Below, one piece after another: positions 1-7,469 of a DNA stretch of 33,786 nucleotides. Where the stretch lies: contig BHES01000027.1 in NCBI GenBank assembly GCA_003864575.1, positions 1 through 33,786 of the forward strand, given 5' to 3'. Source of the DNA: Enterobacterales bacterium (GTDB lineage: Bacteria; Pseudomonadota; Gammaproteobacteria; Enterobacterales; Enterobacteriaceae). A program made the position numbers and the translations under genes. The notes beneath the pieces are model-generated. The model was not told where the DNA came from. It searched no databases and saw only the letters and a list, made by a program, of their open reading frames with translations. Every line of letters begins with the position of its first letter. The first letter of the stretch is position 1.

Positions 1-418
1 ACTTATGGGGTACGCCAACCGGTTTTTTGTAGCTGAACTCATTACGGTGCAGCCATTTGTTCATGCCGGGAACGGTGTAACGGATACCCCACCAGTCATC
101 AACCTGTTCGATGATAGCCTGCGTGGTAGGAAGAAGGTTATCCGTCAGATAGATGATGAGTTCTGCTGTCTGCGCCTCGCTGAGATGACTGTCAGACCCG
201 CCATTTTCGGGCTTAAGTTTTTCTTCATTAAGCCAGTCATTCAGATGGCGACGCACGCTTGTTTCATCGATAAGCTGCGACTGAGCAATCATGGCAGCAG
301 TCCATCCATCGGCAGCAAGAAGAACACACCTGATCCTGTCACGGACACGACTATCCCGGTTGTTCTTATGCAGCATTTTCAGGGCTATCCGTTGTTCCGA
401 AGTCAGATGTATTTTCAT
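1..418 (-). CDS. IS630-family transposase, N-terminal 139 residues (partial)
   Basis: Translation on the minus strand from the ATG at 416-418 runs open to the window edge. The first ~60 residues form a helix-turn-helix-type DNA-binding region (start MKIHLTSEQRIALK). A second winged-helix-like part follows, with PENGGSDSHLSEAQTAEL around residues 78-95 and VPGMNKWLHRNEFSYKKPVG near the end, which is typical of IS630 transposases. The catalytic DDE domain lies outside the window. The gene points leftward, away from msrA, whose 3' end the element has replaced. It cannot be judged intact from this window. The opposite-strand reading frame over the same bases has no recognisable content. Confidence 0.85.
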   Translation of the reverse strand, partial: MKIHLTSEQRIALKMLHKNNRDSRVRDRIRCVLLAADGWTAAMIAQSQLIDETSVRRHLNDWLNEEKLKPENGGSDSHLSEAQTAELIIYLTDNLLPTTQAIIEQVDDWWGIRYTVPGMNKWLHRNEFSYKKPVGVPHK

Positions 419-466
419 GACGAGTAGCATGGTCCTCATGGTTCACAACATCAAGTATCTTCATTA
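1..466 (-). mobile_element. IS630-family insertion sequence, partial (5' end)
   Basis: The 5' part of an IS630-type element: the transposase start lies at 418 and the rest runs off the left edge. The outer end is near 464-466, where msrA homology stops. IS630 elements insert at TA dinucleotides, and a TA at 465-466 sits at the junction, so the boundary is inferred to within a few bases. Read inward from msrA on the minus strand, the terminus contains TGAAGATAC; the right-hand copy ends in the near-identical TGAAGATGC (33491-33499), consistent with terminal inverted repeats of the same or a closely related element. Confidence 0.8.
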
Positions 467-985
467 ATTATGGGTATAGGCTTTTGCCACCTGCGCCTGT
501 TCGCTATTAAGCGGGAACACGGCGGAACGGTACTGACTGCCGCTGTCCGGCCCCTGCTGATCAAGTTCGGTCGGGTTATGCCCAACAGAGAAGAAAATAT
601 GCAGCAGTTCGCCGTAGGTTATCTGCGTCGGATCAAAGGTCACCTGAACAGATTCCGCATGGCCGGTTTCGCCCGTACTCACCTGTTGATAACTGGCCGT
701 TTTCGCCCCGCCACCGGCGTAGCCCGATACCGCACTTGTCACGCCTTTCACATGCTGAAACACGCCCTGAATCCCCCAGAAACATCCCCCCGCAAACAGC
801 GCCGTCTCACTGTGTGACGTGCCTGCGGGCTCATCCTGCATCGGGGCTGGGATCACCACCGCGGGTTCCGCGCCACCGCCCCATTACCAGGCGTTATTCT
901 GAAACGCGAAAGCGGAAGCCACTACCAGACTGGCAATCAGGCTGTAATGACGTAACGACAGTATGTTTTTATGGATAATTTTCAT
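464..985 (-). pseudogene. msrA: Exported peptide methionine sulfoxide reductase A, broken twice
   Basis: MsrA reduces the S-epimer of methionine sulfoxide in proteins. From the ATG at 983-985 the frame reads a hydrophobic signal-peptide-like segment (MKIIHKNILSLRHYSLIASL...), indicating an exported form. An in-frame TAA at 884-886 follows, and then the frame continues with the MsrA core, including the catalytic motif AGGCFWG and the ...SGYAGG... and GHAESVQV regions. Homology stops after about residue 130 of the core, at the IS630 junction near 466, so the C-terminal segment (normally with the FYxAEDYHQ-type motif) is missing. A GTG at 857-859 could start a signal-less product, but it would still lack the C-terminus. 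It lies 54 nt downstream of msrB in the same direction, so the two probably formed an operon. The TAA may be a real mutation or a sequencing error; the 3' loss is certain. Confidence 0.85.
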
Positions 986-1039
986 CAGGGTACTCGCTTA
1001 TAAGTTACGTAGCGGGTGGCGGAGGTGGCCACCGTCAAT

Positions 1040-1552
1040 TCACATCGCTTTCGGTGTAAATGTCATCGCCAGACCATTCATGCAATAACGCTGCCCGGTA
1101 GGCGGTGGCCCGTCGTCAAAAACGTGCCCCAGATGTCCGCCGCAGCGGCGACAATGCACTTCATCGCGCACCATACCCAACGAGGTATCACGGCTGGTAA
1201 GTGCTGCATTGGACAAAGGTTGCCAGAAACTTGGCCAACCGGTGTGGCTGTCGAATTTGGTCGCAGAAGAAAAGAGAGCAAGACTGCACCCTGCGCAGGC
1301 AAATTCACCCACGCGGTGTTCGTCGTTTAAGGGGCTGGAATAAGGGTGTTCGGTCCCGGCCTCGCGCAATATATAATATTGCGCTTCGCTCAGTCGCTGA
1401 TGCCATTGCGCGTCAGTCAGGCTGACTTCAAAACGCTCGGTTTGCACCTGAGCGTCAGCCTTGCGGGTAAACAGCGTCGGGAATAATCCCAGCGCCGCCG
1501 CCGCCGATACGGTGCAGCTGCCCAGCAGGAAATTGCGTCGGTTGATCATCAT
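1040..1552 (-). CDS. msrB: Peptide methionine (R)-S-oxide reductase, Tat-exported
   Basis: MsrB reduces the R-epimer of methionine sulfoxide. The protein starts MMINRRNFLLG with a twin-arginine signal, followed by a hydrophobic stretch and a cleavage-like ADAQ, so it should be folded before export to the periplasm. The SelR domain shows GTEHPYSSPL, two zinc-binding CxxC pairs (CAGC and CRRC), the HTGWPSF motif, and the catalytic cysteine in RYCMNGLAM near the C-terminus. Length is about 170 residues, full for the family. Two adjacent ATGs (1552 and 1549) follow a GAGG; the second has the better spacing. Its partner msrA downstream is destroyed, so R- but not S-sulfoxides could be repaired by this pair. 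A longer N-terminus from upstream starts is unlikely because it would bury the Tat signal. Confidence 0.9.
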   Translation of the reverse strand: MMINRRNFLLGSCTVSAAAALGLFPTLFTRKADAQVQTERFEVSLTDAQWHQRLSEAQYYILREAGTEHPYSSPLNDEHRVGEFACAGCSLALFSSATKFDSHTGWPSFWQPLSNAALTSRDTSLGMVRDEVHCRRCGGHLGHVFDDGPPPTGQRYCMNGLAMTFTPKAM

Positions 1553-1696
1553 CGCCTCACGTCTGTTTGCTACCAATGACGTCAGACTACAAAGGAAAGC
1601 GTTACCAAATCCTCTCGAAGGTTTAACCATTTTGTGATAAATGAGCGTCGCAGCGCCAAGGGTCGCCAGCCTGCTGGCCTGAAGTGTATCGCCCAT

Positions 1697-1730
1697 AAAA
1701 AAAAGCTGCCCACGTTCGGCAGCTTTTTTA
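1697..1730. terminator. Bidirectional rho-independent terminator
   Basis: GCTGCC (1705-1710), a 7-nt loop, then GGCAGC (1718-1723) are flanked by eight A on the left and six T on the right. It therefore has a U-tract when read on either strand. On the minus strand it directly follows the acid phosphatase gene and separates it from msrB. Confidence 0.9.
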
Positions 1731-1748
1731 TAGCACTCAGTCTAAAAC

Positions 1749-2450
1749 CTATTTTAGCCCCATCTGCCCGCGCAACTCGGCTTTCGCTGCGTCGAATTCA
1801 GTCTGGAACTCCGGCTGTTCAGCCATCTTCTGAGCAATAAGCGCAGCACCCGTGCGGCTCATGACGGTGTCAGAACGGTAGTGGAAACCAGCCACTAAAC
1901 GGTTCTCCGCGTAACCTGCGGCGCGGGTGAAGAGTTCGTTGCGTTTTTCCGGCACCATGTCAGCCAAAACAGTCGCCATCAGATAGCCAACGGTCGAATG
2001 ACCAGAAGGCCATGAGCCAGACTTGGACTTTTTCAGCAGCGGATGAATTTGTTCATCCAGCATATACGGGCGCGGGCGGTTGAAGAACTTCTTGGCAGAA
2101 TCGTCCACCACGTCTTCGGTCGCCACGATGCGGTCAAACAGCGCCGCCACTTTCGGTAACTTCTCGGCGGTGAACTCCGGTCCCATAACGTCGGCAAAGC
2201 GCCAGACATTTTCCTGTGCGTCGGCAATCGCGGCTTTTTCCTGCTCAGGCGTGCGGCTGGCCTGAATTTCCAGTAACTCTTTCAGTTCAGCCTTGGTCTG
2301 GGCTGAATCATCCGCCGGCGGTGCTGGCAGATATTTACTCAGATCAACCTCTTTGCTGGTGACGAAAGGCTTCGCGTCTTCTGCCGCGTGAACAGTAAAG
2401 GCGGCGGCGGTAAAGGTCAGAAAAAGCAATGCAACGAGTGACTTACGCAA
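1749..2450 (-). CDS. Secreted class A-type acid phosphatase (PAP2 superfamily)
   Basis: A nonspecific phosphomonoesterase of the PhoN/PhoC kind, predicted periplasmic. A signal peptide covers residues 1-22 (ending TVHA). The vanadium-haloperoxidase/PAP2 motifs are in order: K120-x6-RP (127-128), PSGH at 148-151 inside GSWPSGHST, and R184-x5-H190-x3-D194. The residue before R184 is Asn where many family members have Ser, and class A enzymes usually read GSYPSGHT, so this is a variant. Length 233 aa is close to the usual ~250. The start is a TTG at 2448-2450, chosen because AGGAG sits 7 nt upstream and the frame then opens straight into a signal peptide. It stands alone between a terminator and the sugar-acid cluster. 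Confidence 0.88.
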   Translation of the reverse strand: MRKSLVALLFLTFTAAAFTVHAAEDAKPFVTSKEVDLSKYLPAPPADDSAQTKAELKELLEIQASRTPEQEKAAIADAQENVWRFADVMGPEFTAEKLPKVAALFDRIVATEDVVDDSAKKFFNRPRPYMLDEQIHPLLKKSKSGSWPSGHSTVGYLMATVLADMVPEKRNELFTRAAGYAENRLVAGFHYRSDTVMSRTGAALIAQKMAEQPEFQTEFDAAKAELRGQMGLK

Positions 2451-2533
2451 GGGATGGCTCCTGATATTTTTTTGACAGTAGTTTTTTTCGATAGCAGGAG
2501 AGTAGTGAGTCAGTGTGACAGCTTTATGACACC

Positions 2534-2554
2534 GCCCCGCGATGCGTGCGGGGC
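2534..2554 (-). terminator. GC-rich hairpin after the sugar-acid operon
   Basis: GCCCCGC (2534-2540) pairs with GCGGGGC (2548-2554) across a 7-nt loop, 26 nt beyond the SDR stop codon. On the minus strand no clear U-run follows, so this is either a rho-independent terminator of weak form or an mRNA 3'-end stabiliser. Confidence 0.5.
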
Positions 2555-2579
2555 GCGGAAGGTTATGTATCAGCGGGCT

Positions 2580-3353
2580 TCAGTCCTGCATCAACGCGCT
2601 GCGTCCGCCATCCATCACGATCGTCGTTCCGGCGATGAAACCGGCATGCGAACCCGCAAGGAAAAAGCACAGTTCGCCGACTTCTTCCGGTTGGCCCAGG
2701 CGGCCGACTGGGTGTTTCTGGAGAGTCTGTTCACGGGCCAGATTGCCATCCGGGTGCGAGTCAAACCAGACCTGATTGCCCGCCGTATCGATAAACCCCG
2801 GCGCGATACCCACGGTGCGGATCGCAGGCCCCCATTCAATCGTCAGGCTCTGCACCAGCGATAACAGCGCCCGCTTGGTGATGTTGTAAGGCGCGCAGCC
2901 CGGCATAGTAGAGAAAGCGTGGTTTGAGGTCATCACCAGAATCACGCCGCGTGAACGCTCCAGCGCCAAACGGAAACACTTCGCCATAAACCAGTGAGAA
3001 CGCAGGTTGAGATCCAGATTGTGGTGCCAGTCCTCCTCGTTACAGTCGATGCCTTTGAACACATTTTTACCCGCATTCGACACCAGCACATCAACATGGC
3101 CATACAACGCTTCAGCCTTTTCGGCGAATTCAGCAATGGCTTCCGTTCGGGTCACATCCACGGAGAAATAGTGAAAATGTTCCGGGTACTGTGCCATGAG
3201 CTCACGGGCAAATGTGGCTTTTTCAAGCACAGAGAAGGCTCCACCAATAACAATGTCGCCTTTCTGTAAAAAGGATTTCGCAATCGCCAGGCCAATACCC
3301 TGACTGGCGCCGGTCACAATAACGACGCGCGATATATTATCTGACATATTCAT
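2580..3353 (-). CDS. SDR-family NAD(P)-dependent oxidoreductase
   Basis: Classical short-chain dehydrogenase of 257 aa. It has the nucleotide-binding TGASQGIG (residues 14-21), NAG (93-95), and catalytic Ser143, Tyr156 and Lys160 in the spacing S-x12-Y-x3-K, so it should be active. It is the last gene of a leftward cluster, 46 nt after the DapA-family gene. In this context the likely job is oxidation of an aldose or a sugar acid to feed the dehydratase; galactose/fucose/arabinose dehydrogenases of this fold are known. Substrate cannot be read from the sequence. No sugar-lactonase gene accompanies it, so a lactone product would need spontaneous hydrolysis or a lactonase elsewhere. A second ATG two codons in is an equally possible start. 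Confidence 0.85.
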   Translation of the reverse strand: MNMSDNISRVVIVTGASQGIGLAIAKSFLQKGDIVIGGAFSVLEKATFARELMAQYPEHFHYFSVDVTRTEAIAEFAEKAEALYGHVDVLVSNAGKNVFKGIDCNEEDWHHNLDLNLRSHWFMAKCFRLALERSRGVILVMTSNHAFSTMPGCAPYNITKRALLSLVQSLTIEWGPAIRTVGIAPGFIDTAGNQVWFDSHPDGNLAREQTLQKHPVGRLGQPEEVGELCFFLAGSHAGFIAGTTIVMDGGRSALMQD

Positions 3354-3399
3354 TCCTTGAAGTCATGGGCTGGCGCGCTACCTTGCGCCAGCGGCCAAT

Positions 3400-4296
3400 T
3401 TATAAAGTAAAAGTCGCGATGAAATCGCTGATGAGCGCGTGGTCTTCGCCGGTCAGAACCCATCCCGGATGTCGGCAGTAGTCGCTGGAGATGATCCCAC
3501 GACGATACAGAATGGTTTTTTCCGCCTGAATGATGTACTCACAATGCGTCATCCAACGGGTGATCCACGGCAGCAGTTTTGCATGTAACCCGGCGGCTTC
3601 CGTGGCTTTGCCTTGTTGCCACAGACGGTAAATTTGCACATATACCTCAGTAAAGGAGCAGCCCGGCATCACGCCTTTGCCGCCCGCATCGAGCATCGCC
3701 AGCATGTAAAGTCCGGCGTAGCCGTTCATTACACGAGCCTGCGGGGCGAGTTTCAGAAACTCACGGGTATAATCTATCGGCGGATTACATTCGATTTTAA
3801 AAACGGCGTGCGGGTAGCGTTCCGCCACGCCACTAAGCTGTTCAGGCGTTATCGAAAGCCCCGTCTCCCCCGGCGCGTACTGCACCATCACCGGAATATC
3901 CACCGCCTCCAGCACCGAGAAAATATGGTGGCGAATAGCCTCCGGCCCCGGTTGCAGAAAGAACGGCGGCAATAGCATCAACGCATCAGCGCCCTGCTTC
4001 TGGTAACTTTGCGCCCGCTTTACCGCCACTTCGGTGCTGTGATCGGTAACAGAGAGCGCGCGGTACATACCGCTGCCGCTGAGGTCCGAGAGAAACTGCG
4101 TTGCCAGCCGCGCACGCTCACCGTCTTCCAGTTTGGGAAACTCGCTGGCGATGCCAAACAGCGTCAGGCCATCCGCACCAGTATCAGCCAGATGTCCCAG
4201 CAGACGCCCAAAACTGGCGTAGTCAACCTCACCGCTGGAAGTAAATGGCAACGCCGCAATCGGGTTAACACCCTGAATTTTCATCGATATAGTCAA
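3400..4296 (-). CDS. DapA-family lyase (sugar-acid aldolase or dehydratase)
   Basis: A TIM-barrel class I lyase of the dihydrodipicolinate synthase/N-acetylneuraminate lyase family, 298 aa. The Schiff-base lysine is K167 in VFKIECNPP, and the tyrosine of the usual YNxP motif appears as Y140 in VMVQYAPGETG. The phosphate/carboxylate loop reads GIASEF rather than GTTGE. It is probably not biosynthetic DapA: the context is catabolic, between an IlvD-type dehydratase and an SDR. Family members in such clusters cleave 2-keto-3-deoxy sugar acids (YagE/YjhH type) or dehydrate L-2-keto-3-deoxypentonate. The TTG at 4294-4296 follows the preceding stop codon directly and has GAGG 8 nt upstream; an ATG at 4282-4284 is the alternative but lacks a Shine-Dalgarno sequence. 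Confidence 0.85.
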   Translation of the reverse strand: MTISMKIQGVNPIAALPFTSSGEVDYASFGRLLGHLADTGADGLTLFGIASEFPKLEDGERARLATQFLSDLSGSGMYRALSVTDHSTEVAVKRAQSYQKQGADALMLLPPFFLQPGPEAIRHHIFSVLEAVDIPVMVQYAPGETGLSITPEQLSGVAERYPHAVFKIECNPPIDYTREFLKLAPQARVMNGYAGLYMLAMLDAGGKGVMPGCSFTEVYVQIYRLWQQGKATEAAGLHAKLLPWITRWMTHCEYIIQAEKTILYRRGIISSDYCRHPGWVLTGEDHALISDFIATFTL

Positions 4297-6018
4297 TTAA
4301 TTGTCCTCGCTCTGATCGGCCAGCACCGCGCCCTCGGCGGCGGATGATGCCCAGTGGCGGTATAAACGCAGAAAACCTCGTGGCACCTGTTTTTCGACCG
4401 GTACCCAATGCTTACGGCGCTCGGCCAGCACCTCTTGTGAGACATTGAGCGTCAGGCTGCGGCCCGGAATATCGATGGTGATGGAATCCGCCGCTTCGAT
4501 AAGGGCAAGATCGCCGCCGTCGCTGGCCTCCGGTGAAATATGGCCGACAAACAGCCCGCGGTTAGAACCGGAAAAACGACCGTCGGTGATCAATGCGCAA
4601 CTGTCAGACAGGTTCATTCCTTCGAGGCATTTCATCGGCTTGTACATCTCCGGCATACCCGGCCCACCTTTCGGCCCCTCGTAACGCAGAACCAGCACGC
4701 TGCCAGGCGGAATTTCACCGGAGAGGATGGCATCCACCGACTCCTGCTCACTGTTGAATACCACGGCAGGCCCCGTGAAGGTCATCAGATTTGCCGGTAC
4801 GGCCGCCGGTTTTACCACGCAGCCAAGCGGCGAAATATTGCCGGTCAGCACCGCAACGCCCGACTCATTACGCACCGGGATCGCCAGCGTGTGAACCACT
4901 TCCGGACGCGAGGTTTTTTGCCTCCCCATCGCCAGCCATGCGCGTTTGGTCTGCCCGCTGACGGTAAGCGCGTCGAGGTCCATGAGTGCCTGAAGTTCAT
5001 GCTCTACCGCTGCCACACCGCCCGCCTCCCAGAAATCAATCATGTCGAATTCAGACGCCGGATACAGTGATGCGACCAGTGGGACCTGATGGCTCAGAAC
5101 ATCGAAAGCGTGCAACGGCAGATGGCCGTATTCCGCTTCGTAATGTATCGCCTGTAAATGCAGGATGGCGTTGGTCGAGCCGCCGGTTGCCAGCAGATAA
5201 ATCATGGCGTTACGAAGCGAGGCTGGGGTGATAATTTGTCGCGCATTGACGCCGCGTAAAACCAGATCCACCGCTGCGCGCCCTGTCTGGTACGCACATT
5301 CACGGCGCTCCGACGATATAGCAGGCAATGTGCTGCTACCCGGCAAACTCATGCCCAAGACTTCGGCAATACAACACATAGTATTGGCGGTGCCATACAT
5401 AGTGCAGGAGCCTGGGCCCGGCTCAGCGATATCTTCGATGTAACGGAATTCGGCTTCATCAATTTCGCCACGGCGTTTCCAACCGATGGCTTCGGTGACA
5501 ATATTGCCGTCCCAGTCTTTGCCCTTGTATTTCGCCGGATACATCGGGCCGCCGTTGACCATAATGGCCGGAATGTCCAACCGCGCAGCGGCCATCAGCA
5601 TGGCAGGCACAATTTTGTCGCACGAACCCAGCAACACCATGCCGTCAAACCGATGGGCCCGCATCATCACTTCAATAGAACTGGTGATCACTTCGCGGGC
5701 GGCCAGAATGTAGCGCATCCCGAGATGCCCTTCGGCAATGCCGTCGCACGGCGCAATGGTGCCAAACACCATGCCGACACCCCCGGCCTCATCAATGCCT
5801 TTCAACACATGTTGCGTAAGCTCGTTCAGGTTAGCGTGACCGGCCGTCGCATTGGTGTAGCTATTAACAACCGCAATCACTGGCTTACGCAACTGCTCGT
5901 CGGTATGGCCCATCGACTTATACAGGGCGCGTTTCAATGCGCCATCATCACCTTGTAAAATCGGGTTGAAATGGTCTTCACCACAGCTACCGCAACCACC
6001 ACCACCACATCCACTCAT
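4297..6018 (-). CDS. IlvD/Edd-family sugar-acid dehydratase
   Basis: Fe-S dependent dehydratase, 573 aa. The N-terminus is unusually Gly/Cys-rich (SGCGGGGCGSCGEDH). The cluster-ligand motifs GSCDKI (C133) and GSCTMYGTANTM (C205) are present. The first-ligand region reads VVNSYTNATAGHANL, without cysteine, as in E. coli IlvD, which suggests a [4Fe-4S] rather than a [2Fe-2S] enzyme. GGSTN, RYEGPKGGPGM and DGRFSG near the C-terminus complete the family signature. It is about 40 aa shorter than IlvD and lacks an ilv context, so I read it as an aldonate dehydratase (galactonate, arabinonate or fuconate type) making a 2-keto-3-deoxy acid for DgoK or the DapA-like enzyme. Its ATG overlaps the upstream transporter stop (ATGA, 6015-6018), indicating translational coupling. 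Confidence 0.9.
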   Translation of the reverse strand: MSGCGGGGCGSCGEDHFNPILQGDDGALKRALYKSMGHTDEQLRKPVIAVVNSYTNATAGHANLNELTQHVLKGIDEAGGVGMVFGTIAPCDGIAEGHLGMRYILAAREVITSSIEVMMRAHRFDGMVLLGSCDKIVPAMLMAAARLDIPAIMVNGGPMYPAKYKGKDWDGNIVTEAIGWKRRGEIDEAEFRYIEDIAEPGPGSCTMYGTANTMCCIAEVLGMSLPGSSTLPAISSERRECAYQTGRAAVDLVLRGVNARQIITPASLRNAMIYLLATGGSTNAILHLQAIHYEAEYGHLPLHAFDVLSHQVPLVASLYPASEFDMIDFWEAGGVAAVEHELQALMDLDALTVSGQTKRAWLAMGRQKTSRPEVVHTLAIPVRNESGVAVLTGNISPLGCVVKPAAVPANLMTFTGPAVVFNSEQESVDAILSGEIPPGSVLVLRYEGPKGGPGMPEMYKPMKCLEGMNLSDSCALITDGRFSGSNRGLFVGHISPEASDGGDLALIEAADSITIDIPGRSLTLNVSQEVLAERRKHWVPVEKQVPRGFLRLYRHWASSAAEGAVLADQSEDN

Positions 6019-7403
6019 AGACTGCCTCTCCTCGAAATCGGTTCATTGCCGGATGCAACCGGCGCAATCGCTGCCGCCTGTAAGCTGGGATTAATCAGCC
6101 TGGCGGGCAGAAGAAATATCAACGGGGCGCACAGCAGCAGGAATCCCGCCAGAATGTACAGGCCTGTACTGGTCGTACCGGTGTTGTCTTTCAACCACCC
6201 CAGCACCACTGGCCCGAAGAAACCGGCCAGATTGCCCACGGAGTTCACCAGGGCGATACCCGCCGCCGCCGCCGTACCCGAAAGCAACGTGCCGGGCAGG
6301 CTGATATAAGTAGGAATTAGTGCCAGAGTTCCGGACATCGCGAGGCAAATCCACGCCATCATCCACACCGTCGAACCACTGCAATAAGCACTGAGTGACA
6401 GTCCGACCGCGCCGATAATCGCCGGGATAGCGATATGCCAGCGGCGTTCACGTTTCAGGTCGGAATGGCGACTATTCCACACCATAAATGCCGCCCCGAA
6501 GACGTAGGGCAGCGCGGCAAGAAAGCCGATTTTTAGATCGTCAGTGACACCGGAGGATTTAATGATCGAGGGCAGCCAGAAGTTGATGCCGTAGTAACCG
6601 ATGTTGAAGCTGAAGAAGATCAGTGCCAGCAACCACACGTAGCGGTTGGAGAGCATCGCCCGCAGGTTCTGTTGTGGCTTTCCGGCACTGGCGATGAGCT
6701 GCCGTCGGGCATCCGTGGCCAGATCGTCGAACACCACCTGTTTCTCTGCGGCGGTCAGCCATTTGGCTTCGGCGACGCTGTTGTCCATAAAGCGCAGAAC
6801 CACAAACGCCAACAGGAATGACGGCACGGCTTCAACTACAAATAGCCACTGCCAGTTATGCAGGCCTTCCACGTTCTCAAAAAACTTCAAAATGGCACCC
6901 GAGAGCGGGCTGCCGATGATGGTCGACAGCGGCGTCACCAGAATAAACAGCCCGAGGGTGCGGGCTGAACGCCAGGATGGAAACCACAACGTGAGGTAAA
7001 ACACGATGCCCGGAAAAAAACCGGCTTCGGCCACGCCCAGCAGAAAACGCAGGACATAGAACTGAGTCGATGACGTCACAAAAATCATCGAGGCAGACAA
7101 CACCGCCCAACTGATCATGATGCGTGCTATCCACACGCGGGCGCCGAAACGCTGCATCATCAGGTTGCTCGGTAGCTCAAACAAAAAATAACCGATGAAA
7201 AATATTCCAGCGCCCAGGCCATACACGGTGTCGCTGAAATTCAGCGCATCCTGCATATGCAGCTTGGCGAAACCAATATTCACCCGGTCCAGATAGGCGA
7301 AGAAATAACACAAAATTAAAAACGGGATCAGGCGTCGGGTAATTTTGCGGTACACCCCGTCACTGTCTGCGGACGGGGAGGTGATCGATTTATTCATGGT
7401 CAT
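6015..7403 (-). CDS. MFS transporter, anion:cation symporter (ACS) family
   Basis: A 462-aa inner-membrane carrier with about 12 hydrophobic segments. Family hallmarks are YLDRVNIGFA after the first helix, LPSNLMMQRFGAR in the helix 2-3 loop and VAEAGFFPGI in helix 4, as in DgoT, GudP and TtuB-type permeases that import sugar acids with protons. In this cluster the likely cargo is an aldonate. Its stop codon overlaps the start of the IlvD-type dehydratase by 4 nt, tying import to the first catabolic step. Two ATGs (7403 and 7397) are possible starts; the second has the better-spaced GAGA. It differs in family from the neighbouring GalP-like carrier, so the operon encodes two uptake routes. 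Confidence 0.88.
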   Translation of the reverse strand: MTMNKSITSPSADSDGVYRKITRRLIPFLILCYFFAYLDRVNIGFAKLHMQDALNFSDTVYGLGAGIFFIGYFLFELPSNLMMQRFGARVWIARIMISWAVLSASMIFVTSSTQFYVLRFLLGVAEAGFFPGIVFYLTLWFPSWRSARTLGLFILVTPLSTIIGSPLSGAILKFFENVEGLHNWQWLFVVEAVPSFLLAFVVLRFMDNSVAEAKWLTAAEKQVVFDDLATDARRQLIASAGKPQQNLRAMLSNRYVWLLALIFFSFNIGYYGINFWLPSIIKSSGVTDDLKIGFLAALPYVFGAAFMVWNSRHSDLKRERRWHIAIPAIIGAVGLSLSAYCSGSTVWMMAWICLAMSGTLALIPTYISLPGTLLSGTAAAAGIALVNSVGNLAGFFGPVVLGWLKDNTGTTSTGLYILAGFLLLCAPLIFLLPARLINPSLQAAAIAPVASGNEPISRRGSL

Positions 7404-7469
7404 CTCTCTTATGGGTTACTGAACTACGCCAGCACAACGAGGCGTGACGAAACAATATTGGCTAAAAAA

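Noticed and set aside
5-427. A 140-residue plus-strand frame at the left edge.
   Set aside because: The minus strand of the same bases encodes a clear IS630 transposase N-terminus that runs off the edge.
4297-6018. Housekeeping dihydroxy-acid dehydratase (ilvD) of branched-chain amino acid synthesis.
   Set aside because: It is shorter, has an unusual Cys-rich N-terminus, lacks neighbouring ilv genes, and overlaps a sugar-acid transporter in a dgo-type operon.
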